This document shows positions 24,010 to 32,058 of a DNA stretch of 32,491 nt, one piece after another. The DNA is taken from NCBI GenBank assembly GCA_016932645.1, contig JAFGCL010000028.1:1-32491 (forward strand). The letters run 5' to 3'. Origin of the DNA: Dehalococcoidia bacterium. GTDB taxonomy: Bacteria > Chloroflexota > Dehalococcoidia > UBA2247 > RBG-13-53-26. The notes under the pieces are model-generated. The model did not search any database. It had not been told where the DNA came from and saw only the letters and a program-made list of their open reading frames with translations. Each line of letters starts with the position of its first letter. Within the stretch, counting starts at the first letter, position 1. Both the position numbers and the translations under genes were made by a program.

Positions 24010-26049
24010 TCAGTTGCCGTCTGTCTTGAACGTGGCTACGGACTTCTCCAGCCCCTCTGACATTTCAGCCAGCGATTGGGCAGAGGCCAGGACTTCTTCT
24101 ACCCCGGCCGACATCTCCTCAACGGAGGCGGACACTTCCTCGGCGGAAGCGCTGTTCTCCTCGGCCACGCCACCGAGGTTCTCGATGGCACCCGATACCA
24201 GGGATGAGCTCTCTGCCATCATCTCTGTGGCGGCAGCATTCTCGTCAATGATCCTGCTGATCTGTTGCATGACGCTGACCATGTTCCCGCTCAAGGCATT
24301 CAGCTCCTCAGCTGCAGCTGATATCTGGTTCACCTGCTTGCCGACAACCTGCGCCCTCTCGAGGATGTCATCCAGGGCCCTTCCCGCTTCGGCCGCTAGG
24401 CCATATCCTGACTCGACTTCCTTGCCGCCTTGCCCCATGGCTTTGACGGCCTCTGAAACCCCGTTCTGTATGCTGCTGATCAATGCGGCTATTTCCTTGG
24501 TAGCCGCCGATGCCCTCTCGGCCAGCTTCCTGACCTCGTCCGCCACCACGGCAAAGCCCCTACCCTGCTCCCCGGCCCTGGCCGCTTCGATGGCCGCATT
24601 GAGCGCCAGGAGGTTCGTCTGTGCCGCGATATCATCAATGGTGGCGACAATGCTGCCGATTTCCTTGGAACGCTCTCCAAGGTCGGCCACTCGCAGTGAC
24701 ACGAGATCCATGGCTTCCTTGATCTTCTTCATCCCTTCAACGGTCTCATATGTGGTCCGGGCGCCCGTCTCTGCGGACTTGGCGGTGCTCTTCCATGCCT
24801 CGGTTCCGGCCTGGGCGTTCTGCAGTACCTGGGCGACAGACACGGATACCTGCTTGACCATCCGGTCTGCTTCCTCTGCACTGGCGGCTTGTTCCTGGGA
24901 TCCGCTTGCCATTTGTTCAATGGCTCTCGAGAGCTTCTGCTCGTTCAATACGATCTCCTGCAGACTCGCCGACTGCTCGGTGGTGCCCTTGGCCACCTGT
25001 TGAATCGCGTTGGTTATCTGCTGAGTGACCCGTGCCGTCTGTTCAGATGCCCTGCTGAGATGCTCACTGGCCTCGGCCACACTGGCGGCCGCGGTCTTGA
25101 CACCGCCGATCAACTCGCGCTGCCTTGAGACCATTTGGGAGAACGCATTGGAGAGGATGTCCTTCTCTGACCGAGGTTTGATCTGCACGCTGAGATCGCC
25201 GTTGGCTATCTTCGTGGTTACGTTGGCCATTTCCTTCATGTAGTCGACGACCTTGGCATAAGCTGCGGCCATGTCGCCGATCTCGTCATTGGATTTCACC
25301 TTGATCTCCTGGTCCACATCGCCCAAGGCCAATGCCTCGGACGTTCTCATGAGAGACGACAGGGGTTTCATGACCCAAGCCCTGGCGGCAAGCCAGAACA
25401 GGATCAGGGCCAGCACGCCGGTCGCACCAGCCAGCCATCCGAGGTTCGCTGTCTGAGATGCAGAGATGCCATTCACCTTTTCAATGGAATTCGCCGTGCT
25501 GACTGTCCATCCCCATGGCTCAAAGGACTTCACGTAGGAAAGCATGGCCTCTGCGCCCATCCCGTCTCCGGGTTGCCATGAGTACTTGTATGGCCCCTCG
25601 CCCTCATTTGCGGAAATACCGACCATGTCTGAGAAGACCGCTTTTCCATTGGCATCCCTGACATTGCTGACATTGGTGTTGACCCGTTCCGGCATAGAGG
25701 TGCTCGCCAGCAGAACCGGCTGGCAGTCGCAGACCCAGAAGTCGCCTTCCTGGTCTGAGCCAGAGGAGAGCGTGGCTATTTCGTCGAGGGCCCGTGCTTG
25801 AGCCTCACCCCTGGTAGTCATGCCCGATGTCTCGAGCTGGTAGTTGTACTGCAGTATGCTCCAGGCAGCTTCGGTCTGCTGTTCAGTCCCGTTCTCAATC
25901 TCGTGCAGAACGCTCCTCTGCATACTGGGAAGCGCAAAGGCGATGACGTACAGAATGAACACGTTGAGCGCCATGTCGGCGACAATCACCAGCTTGAGTG
26001 TCAGGCCGAGCCTGATCTTTCTACCTGCTATGGTCAGCATATGCGTCAC
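24010..26049 (-). CDS. methyl-accepting chemotaxis protein with periplasmic Cache sensor
   Basis: This is a 679-aa transmembrane receptor. TM1 is about residues 17-40. Residues 43-200 form an extracytoplasmic sCache-like domain ([49 protein letters not shown]). TM2 is about 203-225. HAMP segments (226-330) contain [22 protein letters not shown]. The long signalling coiled coil has the invariant hairpin tip [42 protein letters not shown]. It should relay a small-molecule signal to CheA/CheW. No che or flagellar genes are in the window, so its output could be chemotaxis, type IV pili or another Che-like pathway. Start GTG 26049; an ATG three codons later is an alternative. Confidence 0.93.
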   Translation of the reverse strand: MTHMLTIAGRKIRLGLTLKLVIVADMALNVFILYVIAFALPSMQRSVLHEIENGTEQQTEAAWSILQYNYQLETSGMTTRGEAQARALDEIATLSSGSDQEGDFWVCDCQPVLLASTSMPERVNTNVSNVRDANGKAVFSDMVGISANEGEGPYKYSWQPGDGMGAEAMLSYVKSFEPWGWTVSTANSIEKVNGISASQTANLGWLAGATGVLALILFWLAARAWVMKPLSSLMRTSEALALGDVDQEIKVKSNDEIGDMAAAYAKVVDYMKEMANVTTKIANGDLSVQIKPRSEKDILSNAFSQMVSRQRELIGGVKTAAASVAEASEHLSRASEQTARVTQQITNAIQQVAKGTTEQSASLQEIVLNEQKLSRAIEQMASGSQEQAASAEEADRMVKQVSVSVAQVLQNAQAGTEAWKSTAKSAETGARTTYETVEGMKKIKEAMDLVSLRVADLGERSKEIGSIVATIDDIAAQTNLLALNAAIEAARAGEQGRGFAVVADEVRKLAERASAATKEIAALISSIQNGVSEAVKAMGQGGKEVESGYGLAAEAGRALDDILERAQVVGKQVNQISAAAEELNALSGNMVSVMQQISRIIDENAAATEMMAESSSLVSGAIENLGGVAEENSASAEEVSASVEEMSAGVEEVLASAQSLAEMSEGLEKSVATFKTDGN

Positions 26050-26151
26050 TCTCTCTCACTTGACACCAACTGCGGACCGTGTGAATGCCGTCTTGATTCT
26101 CACCCACGGCCGGCCGTATCTTCGTCAACCAAGATTGTCCCCGTGTGGATT

Positions 26152-26289
26152 CTATTGATCCGCAGGCTTGGTCCGCCATTTCCTGGCATCGTATTCCTTC
26201 AGCACCTGTCTGGCCATCTCGCAGTCCTGGCATTGGCAATGCTTGTGTGTCCGATATACCGCCAGTGCTTCCAGTTCCTTGTCTGTCAT
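26152..26289 (-). CDS. small Cys-rich hypothetical protein, 45 aa
   Basis: This short ORF runs from ATG 26289 to TAG 26152, with TTGAGG 7 nt before the start, 102 nt upstream of the chemotaxis receptor and in the same direction. The peptide begins MTDKELEALAVYRTHKH and has a Cys triad C-x-C-x-x-C (HCQCQDCEMA). It ends in a charged segment KEYDARKWRTKP. Composition is soluble, helix-rich and unlike a random frame. The His/Cys cluster could bind a metal. I do not recognise a family, so function is unknown. Confidence 0.5.
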   Translation of the reverse strand: MTDKELEALAVYRTHKHCQCQDCEMARQVLKEYDARKWRTKPADQ

Positions 26290-26856
26290 CGGCTTGCCTC
26301 AATTCTTGTCCTCTTGACATCCTGTCAGACCGTTGCTCCTCTGGGTCGCTTACTGACGACTTATGAATTGGCAGCGTACGCGGGCGGTCGTCCCCTCATG
26401 TGTGCTGGCTGCCAAATGCCTTCCTCGTCAATCTGCAAACTCGGGTGGTGCATTACATATTCATCACGCGGTACTTAAGCAGATTCTAGACAGGATGGTT
26501 CACAGCCCAATCTCAGGTCAGCCCCCTACCGTCACACGCTTCTCTCATTCCGTAATGGTTTTGTTACATTGGGTACTCGCCCCAGCCCTGAAAGAGAACG
26601 GCCGGATGGCCGGGCTCCGTTCGAGCCCTGGCAAGGGCAGACTGGGCATGATCAGCCGGGAGCCTAATGCTAGGGGCATCTTTGCCCGCAGTGACCGCTA
26701 GACCGCGGACTGGTTCAGGTGGAAAGCCACGCGATGGAGCGCAGGGTGGATGGGCGAACCAGACTGCGGAGAAGGTGTGGTGTTGAATGGGCGGACGGCA
26801 AGCAAAGGACCAACGAGCCAAGCCTCGCGCTCGACAGTAGTCAGATCACAGGCAGG
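26290..26856. other. 567-bp region without a recognisable gene
   Basis: Open frames here on both strands (for example 26363-26701 + and 26564-26821 -) look random, with no recognisable domain or ribosome site. The only clear structure is a hairpin, GAACGGCCGG pairing with CCGG...CCGTTC (26596-26622), and a small GGGCA/TGCCC stem (26674-26687). A weak - strand promoter-like pair (TAGAAT at 26488-26483 behind TTGGGC) could serve the 45-aa ORF and the receptor gene. Confidence 0.5.
26596..26622 (-). terminator. hairpin downstream of the winged-helix ferredoxin gene
   Basis: GAACGG (26596-26601) and CCGTTC (26617-26622) enclose a CCGG/CCGG inner stem with a 4-nt loop and 3-nt bulge. On the - strand it is followed by TCTCTTTC, a weak pyrimidine tail. 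It lies 235 nt past the 26857-27939 gene, so terminator function is uncertain. Confidence 0.3.
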
Positions 26857-27939
26857 TCAATGGCCCGCTTTCCTGGCCGCGATGTTCAGGTATAGCGCCG
26901 TTGTGCTGTGGGGGGGCTGCGTTTCCCCTTCCTTCTTCTCAAGCCGTATGGCATGCACGGTGCAACTCACCACGCAGTTGCCACAACCGATACAGCGGTC
27001 AGGATCGACTCTGGCTGTGCCGCCGACGACGGCGATGGCCTCCAACTGGCACCGGTCAGCGCATGCTTCGCAGCCGTTGCAGAGTTCCTGGTCCACCACG
27101 GCCCGGTGGTTGGTGGCGTAGAACTCGGCCGGACGCGGGAACTTCTTCAGTGTACTCAGGATGCCACAGCAATCTCCGCAGCAGCAGCAAATGTAATGCG
27201 GCCTCTCCACGTTCTCCGGCTGGAGCACCAAGCCGGCCTCTTGCGCCTTCGCCAGTATGTCGAGAGCCTCGCTCTTGGATATGCGGCGGGCGAGTCTCAG
27301 GTCGAGATGCTGCTGGGCCGTGGCCCCGAATATGAGACAGGTCTCTCTCAGCCCGGTGTGACGGCAGCTAATTCCGGCCACGTCTCTACCCTGCCGGCAA
27401 ACGCAATTAGCCACCGCAATCTGTCCCTCAATGCTGTCGACAATTTGCCTGATATCGTCATAGCTGCTCACGTAGCGTTCGTGCGGAACGCTCCTTTGCA
27501 CCGGGATCGTTCGCAGTTGAGGAATCCTGCTTCTGAACAACTCCTCGGCAAGGGCCTCATCCAGGTATTGCTGCACATCCAGGGCGAACTCCTTCGTCAG
27601 CCGCTCCACTTGCAGTTCGAACATGCCTACTATCAGCATGGCATTGCTGTAGCGCTTCTCTCCGCGGTCACTCCTCATTGAGATAGTCCCCTTGCTGAAC
27701 ATCCTGTCCAGCGCCGCCTCCATTTCGGGCATGGATGCACCGACGTCGCTCTCCGCGCGCGAGTGGATGCGGCTCAACGGCTCCGGTACGAGCGAGAGGT
27801 GTTTGGCCAGCGCCGCCTCTTCGGGAGTGAAAAGGTGCTTGAGTATCCTGATTTCGACGCCTGATTCGGTCCGGGGAAAGCCCACCGGCAACCCGTCCAG
27901 ATGCCTCTGCAGATCCCTGTAGACGTCATCAGCAGTCAT
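26857..27939 (-). CDS. winged-helix plus ferredoxin protein (4Fe-4S), copy 1
   Basis: This is a 360-aa protein with four recognisable parts. Residues about 25-110 look like a winged helix (ILKHLFTPEEAALAKHLS, RMFSKGTISMR). A middle Cys domain has NCVCRQ, ISCRHTG and ETCLIFG. A Cys-dense motif HYICCCCGDCCGIL lies near 245. The C-terminus is a two-cluster ferredoxin with CNGCEACADRCQLEAI and CIGCGNCVVSCTVHAI. Such proteins are usually annotated only as 4Fe-4S binding; a redox-sensing regulator or an electron carrier are both possible. The frame is open to 27966, but ATG 27939 has GGAG 8 nt upstream. It is paralogous to the gene at 28700-29710 on the other strand. Confidence 0.82.
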   Translation of the reverse strand: MTADDVYRDLQRHLDGLPVGFPRTESGVEIRILKHLFTPEEAALAKHLSLVPEPLSRIHSRAESDVGASMPEMEAALDRMFSKGTISMRSDRGEKRYSNAMLIVGMFELQVERLTKEFALDVQQYLDEALAEELFRSRIPQLRTIPVQRSVPHERYVSSYDDIRQIVDSIEGQIAVANCVCRQGRDVAGISCRHTGLRETCLIFGATAQQHLDLRLARRISKSEALDILAKAQEAGLVLQPENVERPHYICCCCGDCCGILSTLKKFPRPAEFYATNHRAVVDQELCNGCEACADRCQLEAIAVVGGTARVDPDRCIGCGNCVVSCTVHAIRLEKKEGETQPPHSTTALYLNIAARKAGH

Positions 27940-28096
27940 GTCTGTTCTCCACTCATGATACAACATTCGAAGTCAGGCGCCCCAGGAATCCGGCGATGGA
28001 TGGCGCCAACCCCAATCCTCCGGAGCTGATGACTGATGGCCAGCAGCCCAGGACTATGAGCTGACAGCTTGTGTTCAGGCCACCTTTCACAGCCGT

Positions 28097-28140
28097 TTGA
28101 CCACCCGGAGACGCATCTGCTAGTCTGTGGTCAGCCACAG
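28097..28140 (+). promoter_or_regulatory. promoter and palindrome upstream of the NTF2-like gene
   Basis: TTGACC (28097-28102) and TAGTCT (28121-28126) are 18 nt apart. Overlapping the -10 and the expected start site is a perfect CTGTGG/CCACAG inverted repeat (28125-28130/28135-28140), a possible operator. The -10 match is poor (3 of 6), so confidence is modest. Confidence 0.4.
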
Positions 28141-28161
28141 GCGCCTTGGGAGGTGGGATAC

Positions 28162-28485
28162 ATGAGCATACTGGAGACCTATGTCGAGTCCCTCAAGGCA
28201 GGGGACGCTTCGCGAATTGCAGCACTGTTCGCCGAGGATGCCGTGTTTCACGACGAAGCGCCTGCGAAGATGGGCTTCGATCCAATCATCGTCAGGGGAC
28301 ACCGGGACATCGAGGAATTCTACCGTAAAACGTTCAAGCACGGCGGAATGAAGGTCAGCAACGTCGGGATCAACGGGAACGCCATGAGGTATGACGTGGT
28401 GGTGGGAAAGCTCTCGCTGCTCTGTCTGGGAGTGGTAACCGAGGAGAAGGGCCTGATCAAGCAGTACCGGGTCACAGCGGTTTAG
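28162..28485 (+). CDS. NTF2-like/SnoaL-like protein
   Basis: This 107-aa single-domain protein has the cone-shaped NTF2-like fold by sequence pattern. It has an N-terminal helix MSILETYVESLKAGDASRIAALFAEDAVFHD, then GHRDIEEFYRKTFKHGG, and a C-terminal sheet ending LIKQYRVTAV. The helix followed by ALFAEDAVFHD is typical of SnoaL/ketosteroid-isomerase-like domains. These include isomerases, cyclases and non-catalytic binding proteins, so no reaction is assigned. ATG 28162 has GGGAGG 8 nt upstream; the longer frame from 28069 is unlikely. It sits between the two winged-helix ferredoxin genes. Confidence 0.75.
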   Translation: MSILETYVESLKAGDASRIAALFAEDAVFHDEAPAKMGFDPIIVRGHRDIEEFYRKTFKHGGMKVSNVGINGNAMRYDVVVGKLSLLCLGVVTEEKGLIKQYRVTAV

Positions 28486-28597
28486 GCTGTAGCGAGCACG
28501 GTGATTGCAGGGTATGTCATCCCCTCCGGATGCTCTGCCGGCATCCAGTTCCGGCATCTCGTTGGGACGCCCGTTCCCAAGGGTGTTCACAGCATCG

Positions 28598-28612
28598 CCC
28601 GCCTGAGGCGGG
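28598..28612 (+). terminator. short GC-rich hairpin after the NTF2-like gene
   Basis: CCCGCC (28598-28603) and GGCGGG (28607-28612) form a 6-bp stem with a 3-nt loop, 113 nt past the NTF2-like stop. It is followed by TTCCTGG rather than a clear T-run, so it is a weak terminator candidate. The rest of the 28486-28699 gap shows nothing else. Confidence 0.3.
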
Positions 28613-28699
28613 TTCCTGGCCATGACAGGGAAGAGGAGAGTGGGGGACCAAGGGGATTGGACGTCGCCGCATGCGGATGTGATGAGATAGGGAGCCACG

Positions 28700-29710
28700 A
28701 TGGTTACTGAGGATATCTATACTGAACTCATCAAGAAGATCAACTACCCTGACCTGAAATCGGAGCGCCTGCTCCGCATCTTCCGGAAGCTCGCTAACGC
28801 CGACGAGGCACACGTCCTTCTCGAACTGCCGGCTGAGCCGGCGGACATCGCGCGGAAGCTGGGCATCAGCGAAGACAAGGTCCGGGACATGATCCGGGAT
28901 CTCGCCGGAAAGGGCCTGATCATCACCACCGCCAAGGGACCGCGTATGGTGCGGGACGTGACGCAGTTCCACGACGCCAACCTGGCCAGCGCCGACAGAT
29001 GGGTGGATACTGAGCTTCTTGACCTGTGGAAGGACTTCTACGAAGTGGAGTGGTTTCCCACCATGGGCGACATCCCGGCTGACGCCTACGTCCAGTACAT
29101 CCGGGTGGTGCCCGCGTGGACGGCCATCGAGCGCAGCCCGGAGATAGCGCCTGGGGAACTGCGGAAGGAAGAGAACCTGAAAGAGCTGGTCAAGAGCGCC
29201 GACTCGATCGCCGTTGTTCCCTGTACGTGCCGTCGGTCCATGCGGCGATGCGATGCCCCGTTGCGCAACTGCGTCGTGTTCAATCGTGGGGCGGAGTACG
29301 CTATAGGCCGGGGCGCGGGACGCCAGGTATCAGTGGACGAGGCGATGGCCATATTCGCCGAATCCGAGAAACTGGGGCTGGTTCACACCTGGCCGTTTTT
29401 CGCCTCGCCGCGCCTCAACGAAGTGTGCAATTGCTGCAGCGATTGCTGCGGCATCTTCGATGCCGGCCTCAAGTTCGGGACCCTCGACCGCATCCTGGAA
29501 AAGGCCCACGTCCGGGCTGAGGTGGACAGGGAACTCTGCAATGGCTGCCAGGACTGTGTGGAGAGATGCTTCTTCGGTGCGATCGAGATGCAGAAGTCCC
29601 CTCCCTCGAAGAAGCTGAAAGCTGTGGTGAAGGCTGACAAATGCTTCGGCTGCGGGGTGTGCGTTCTTGGCTGCGAGGTCGGTGCTATTAGGATGAAGGT
29701 ACGCACCTAG
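28700..29710 (+). CDS. winged-helix plus ferredoxin protein (4Fe-4S), copy 2
   Basis: This 336-aa paralogue of the gene at 26857-27939 has the same order of parts. A clear winged helix (about 33-80: ADIARKLGISEDKVRDMIRDLAGKGLI) is followed by a Cys domain with PCTCRRSMRRCDAPLRNC. Then come EVCNCCSDCCGIF (copy 1 has CCCCGDCCGI) and a C-terminal two-cluster ferredoxin, CNGCQDCVERCFFGAI and CFGCGVCVLGCEVGAI. GGGAG lies 5 nt before the ATG. An HTH with three sets of cysteines suggests a redox- or metal-responsive role or a dedicated electron carrier for acyl-CoA chemistry. The acyl-CoA dehydrogenase gene follows in the same direction after 191 nt. Confidence 0.85.
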   Translation: MVTEDIYTELIKKINYPDLKSERLLRIFRKLANADEAHVLLELPAEPADIARKLGISEDKVRDMIRDLAGKGLIITTAKGPRMVRDVTQFHDANLASADRWVDTELLDLWKDFYEVEWFPTMGDIPADAYVQYIRVVPAWTAIERSPEIAPGELRKEENLKELVKSADSIAVVPCTCRRSMRRCDAPLRNCVVFNRGAEYAIGRGAGRQVSVDEAMAIFAESEKLGLVHTWPFFASPRLNEVCNCCSDCCGIFDAGLKFGTLDRILEKAHVRAEVDRELCNGCQDCVERCFFGAIEMQKSPPSKKLKAVVKADKCFGCGVCVLGCEVGAIRMKVRT

Positions 29711-29782
29711 TTGCTGGCATCTTTTCCGGTCTCGGTGTCCCGCTGGGCCCGCCTTTCGCATATGCTCAACCAGAATCCGCGC

Positions 29783-29885
29783 GGCCGCCTATCTGCGGCC
29801 CTGCCCGGCCCTGTGATAACATGGGGCTGCAAACGCCTGGCTTCTTTCGCTAGCCGGGGGGATTGACGTCCCGCGCCTGCGGGAC
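29783..29885 (+). promoter_or_regulatory. two hairpins in the leader of the acyl-CoA dehydrogenase gene
   Basis: GGCCGC/GCGGCC (29783-29788/29795-29800) and GTCCCGC/GCGGGAC (29868-29874/29879-29885, 4-nt loop) both lie upstream of the dehydrogenase. The second ends only 3 nt before the GGAGG Shine-Dalgarno (29889-29893), so folding could limit ribosome access. No canonical promoter is evident. Confidence 0.4.
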
Positions 29886-29901
29886 CATGGAGGTGTAGGC
29901 C

Positions 29902-31137
29902 ATGATCGAGGCGGCGTTGAGTGACAGCCAGAAGGAAATCCGAACCCAGGTTAGAGATTTCGTCAAATCAGTGCCCCGCCAGCTCATCCTGGACCTCGAC
30001 GCGGAGAGAGTCACCTATCCGAAGGAGTACCTGCAGGAGGCGGCCAGGAGGAGACTGCTGGGCTTGCGCTTCCCGGCTGAGTGGGGTGGCCGGGGACTGG
30101 ACTGGCAACACGAGATAGTGGCGCTGGAAGAGATCGGCACGCTGCCGATGTCACTGGCCTGCCTGTATTCGCTGGTCAGCATCTGCGGCGAGGCCTTCGA
30201 CAGGTTCGGCACCGAGGCGCAGAAACAAGCCTATCTCCGGCCCACTGTTGAAGCCAGGCTGTGCTGCGCCGAGGCGTTGACGGAGCCGCGGGGCGGCTCC
30301 GACTTCTTCGGCAGCACCACCGTGGCCAGGAAGAGCGGAGGGTACTACTACCTCACCGGACAGAAGCGATTTGTGGTGGGTGCCGAGGGAGCGGACTACT
30401 TCGTGGTGTACGCCAAGACCGATCCGGATGCCCCCGGCCGGAAGGCGCTGAGCCTCTTCGCGGTGGACAAGAAGATGGGCGTGGAGGCGAAGTACCTCTA
30501 CGGCCTCATGGGGACGAGGGGTGGCGGGGCAGGGAGGTTACTGTTCCGCGACGTGAAGGTCCCGGCAGAGAACATCATCGGAGGCGAGGGGCAGGGCGCC
30601 GAGATATTTTATGAGATGATGATACCGGAGAGAATGACCAGCGCCGCCGGCAGCCTGGGTATGGCGCGGAGTGCGCTGGAGATCGCCACCCGGTATAGCG
30701 ACAAGCGCAAGGCCTTTGGGGCCAGGATCAGGGACTTCCAGGCCGTCAGCTTCAAAGTGGCCGACAGCATCACAATGCTGGACGCGGCCAGCGGGCTGGT
30801 TCAGGGTGCCGCCGCGACCATCGACCGTGGCCATGACCGGCGACAGGCGCGGCGCATGGTGTCCGAGGCCAAGAAGTTCGCCACCGAAGTGGCCTGGCAG
30901 GTCATTAACCACTCCATGCAGATCATGGGCGGTATTGGGTACACCAGCGTGTATCCCATAGAGCGCATGCTGCGCGACTGTCGGCTGGCCATGATCTGGA
31001 CCGGGACCAGCGAGGTGATGAATCTGATCATCCAGCACGAGTACTACCGGGAAGTGCTGGCGGCCAGCGGGGCGGTCCGTGACGTGGAGGCCGATGCTCC
31101 GGCTGCCGAAGCGCCGGACGAGAAGGTGTACGAGTGA
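29902..31137 (+). CDS. acyl-CoA dehydrogenase
   Basis: This is a 411-aa flavoprotein of the acyl-CoA dehydrogenase family, which forms an alpha-beta double bond in acyl-CoA and passes electrons to ETF. Visible blocks are [31 protein letters not shown] (flavin/substrate loop), [14 protein letters not shown] and [21 protein letters not shown]. In the usual YEGT motif the catalytic Glu is replaced by Thr367 (IWTGTSEV). A Glu is present at residue 243 (IPERMTSA), where isovaleryl- and long-chain dehydrogenases carry their catalytic base. The substrate is therefore uncertain, perhaps branched or cyclic. GGAGG lies 8 nt before the ATG. The stop overlaps the next gene's GTG (GTGA). Confidence 0.9.
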   Translation: MIEAALSDSQKEIRTQVRDFVKSVPRQLILDLDAERVTYPKEYLQEAARRRLLGLRFPAEWGGRGLDWQHEIVALEEIGTLPMSLACLYSLVSICGEAFDRFGTEAQKQAYLRPTVEARLCCAEALTEPRGGSDFFGSTTVARKSGGYYYLTGQKRFVVGAEGADYFVVYAKTDPDAPGRKALSLFAVDKKMGVEAKYLYGLMGTRGGGAGRLLFRDVKVPAENIIGGEGQGAEIFYEMMIPERMTSAAGSLGMARSALEIATRYSDKRKAFGARIRDFQAVSFKVADSITMLDAASGLVQGAAATIDRGHDRRQARRMVSEAKKFATEVAWQVINHSMQIMGGIGYTSVYPIERMLRDCRLAMIWTGTSEVMNLIIQHEYYREVLAASGAVRDVEADAPAAEAPDEKVYE

Positions 31138-32003
31138 AGTCGCCACAGGAACCGCTGCACCCGGCTACCGGAGTGTTCTTCCACGACGTCTTCCGTGGCA
31201 GGCAGTGGGATATCATCGGCGACAAGTTCCGGCGCTTTCCCGAGGCTCTTGGGAATGCCCTCAGCTTGCCGCAAGTGAGGTTGTATCATTCGCCGGCGGT
31301 GTCGGAGGAGCTTCTGCTCAAGATACACACGCCTCGCTTCGTCGATGATCTCAAGAGAGCCTGGTACTACGACGGCGTGCGCCATTCGGCGGGCGGCTGT
31401 GTTGAAGCGGTGGAGAAGATACTGTCGGGGGAACTGGTGAACGCTCTGGTCTTCAACGTGGCCGCCGGGCATCACGCTGAGCGTGACTACTCCTGGGGAG
31501 GCACCTACGCGTCCTGCGCCGGGCCGGCGTTCTGGAATGCCCGGCAGAAGTTCGGACGGCAACGGTTCGCCATAGTCGACACGGACGCTCACCATGGGAA
31601 CGGGACGCGGGACGTGTTCAGGGATGACCCTGATATCCTGCATGTCTGTTTCTGCGGCTCCAGCCGGTCGGAGTGCGAAGGTCTCAAGGTCTGCGTCGAC
31701 GCCGGCTGGCAGAGCAGCGATGGGGAGTACCTGGATAAGGTGAGAAGGGAGTTCATCGCCCGCGCCAGGGAGTTTCGGCCGGACCTGATTCTGCACAATC
31801 TGGGGCATGACACCTGCCAGGGAGACTACGGCGATTTGGGGTTGAGTCCGGAATTCTTCATTGACCTGGCCGGGGAGGTGAACCGGTGCGCCCGCGAGGT
31901 TTGTCAGGGCAGATACGTAATAGTCACCCATGGCGGATGCCGGGCCGACGTGGCCGAGTACATCTTCCCGGCGATCCTGGGCATACTGGCGGAAGGCCGG
32001 TGA
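31134..32003 (+). CDS. histone deacetylase-family (AcuC/HDAC-like) protein
   Basis: This 289-aa arginase-fold protein is translated from a GTG overlapping the dehydrogenase stop. The active-site landmarks are AAGHHAERD (His113-His114 pair), [14 protein letters not shown] (zinc Asp151 and His153) and [18 protein letters not shown] (zinc Asp226). The closing GGY motif, whose Tyr polarises the substrate carbonyl, reads GGC here (Cys269). In the usual GFCxxNN segment the sequence is TYASCAG. Bacterial relatives deacetylate acetyl-lysine, acetylpolyamines or acetoin-pathway proteins. With these changes the reaction may differ, and coupling to an acyl-CoA dehydrogenase hints at acyl-group chemistry. 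Confidence 0.85.
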   Translation: MKSPQEPLHPATGVFFHDVFRGRQWDIIGDKFRRFPEALGNALSLPQVRLYHSPAVSEELLLKIHTPRFVDDLKRAWYYDGVRHSAGGCVEAVEKILSGELVNALVFNVAAGHHAERDYSWGGTYASCAGPAFWNARQKFGRQRFAIVDTDAHHGNGTRDVFRDDPDILHVCFCGSSRSECEGLKVCVDAGWQSSDGEYLDKVRREFIARAREFRPDLILHNLGHDTCQGDYGDLGLSPEFFIDLAGEVNRCAREVCQGRYVIVTHGGCRADVAEYIFPAILGILAEGR

Positions 32004-32058
32004 CAGCACGCGATCAGGGAGTGCGGCTCTGAGGAATCAACTTGGCTTTCTGGCCTGC

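Noticed and set aside
23113-24060. 315-aa open frame on the + strand
   Set aside because: It runs antisense through the TasA-like gene and the gap beyond; its composition is random and no domain is visible.
26564-26821. 85-aa open frame on the - strand in the empty region
   Set aside because: No ribosome site or recognisable domain; the Pro/Arg/His-rich composition looks like a random GC-rich frame.
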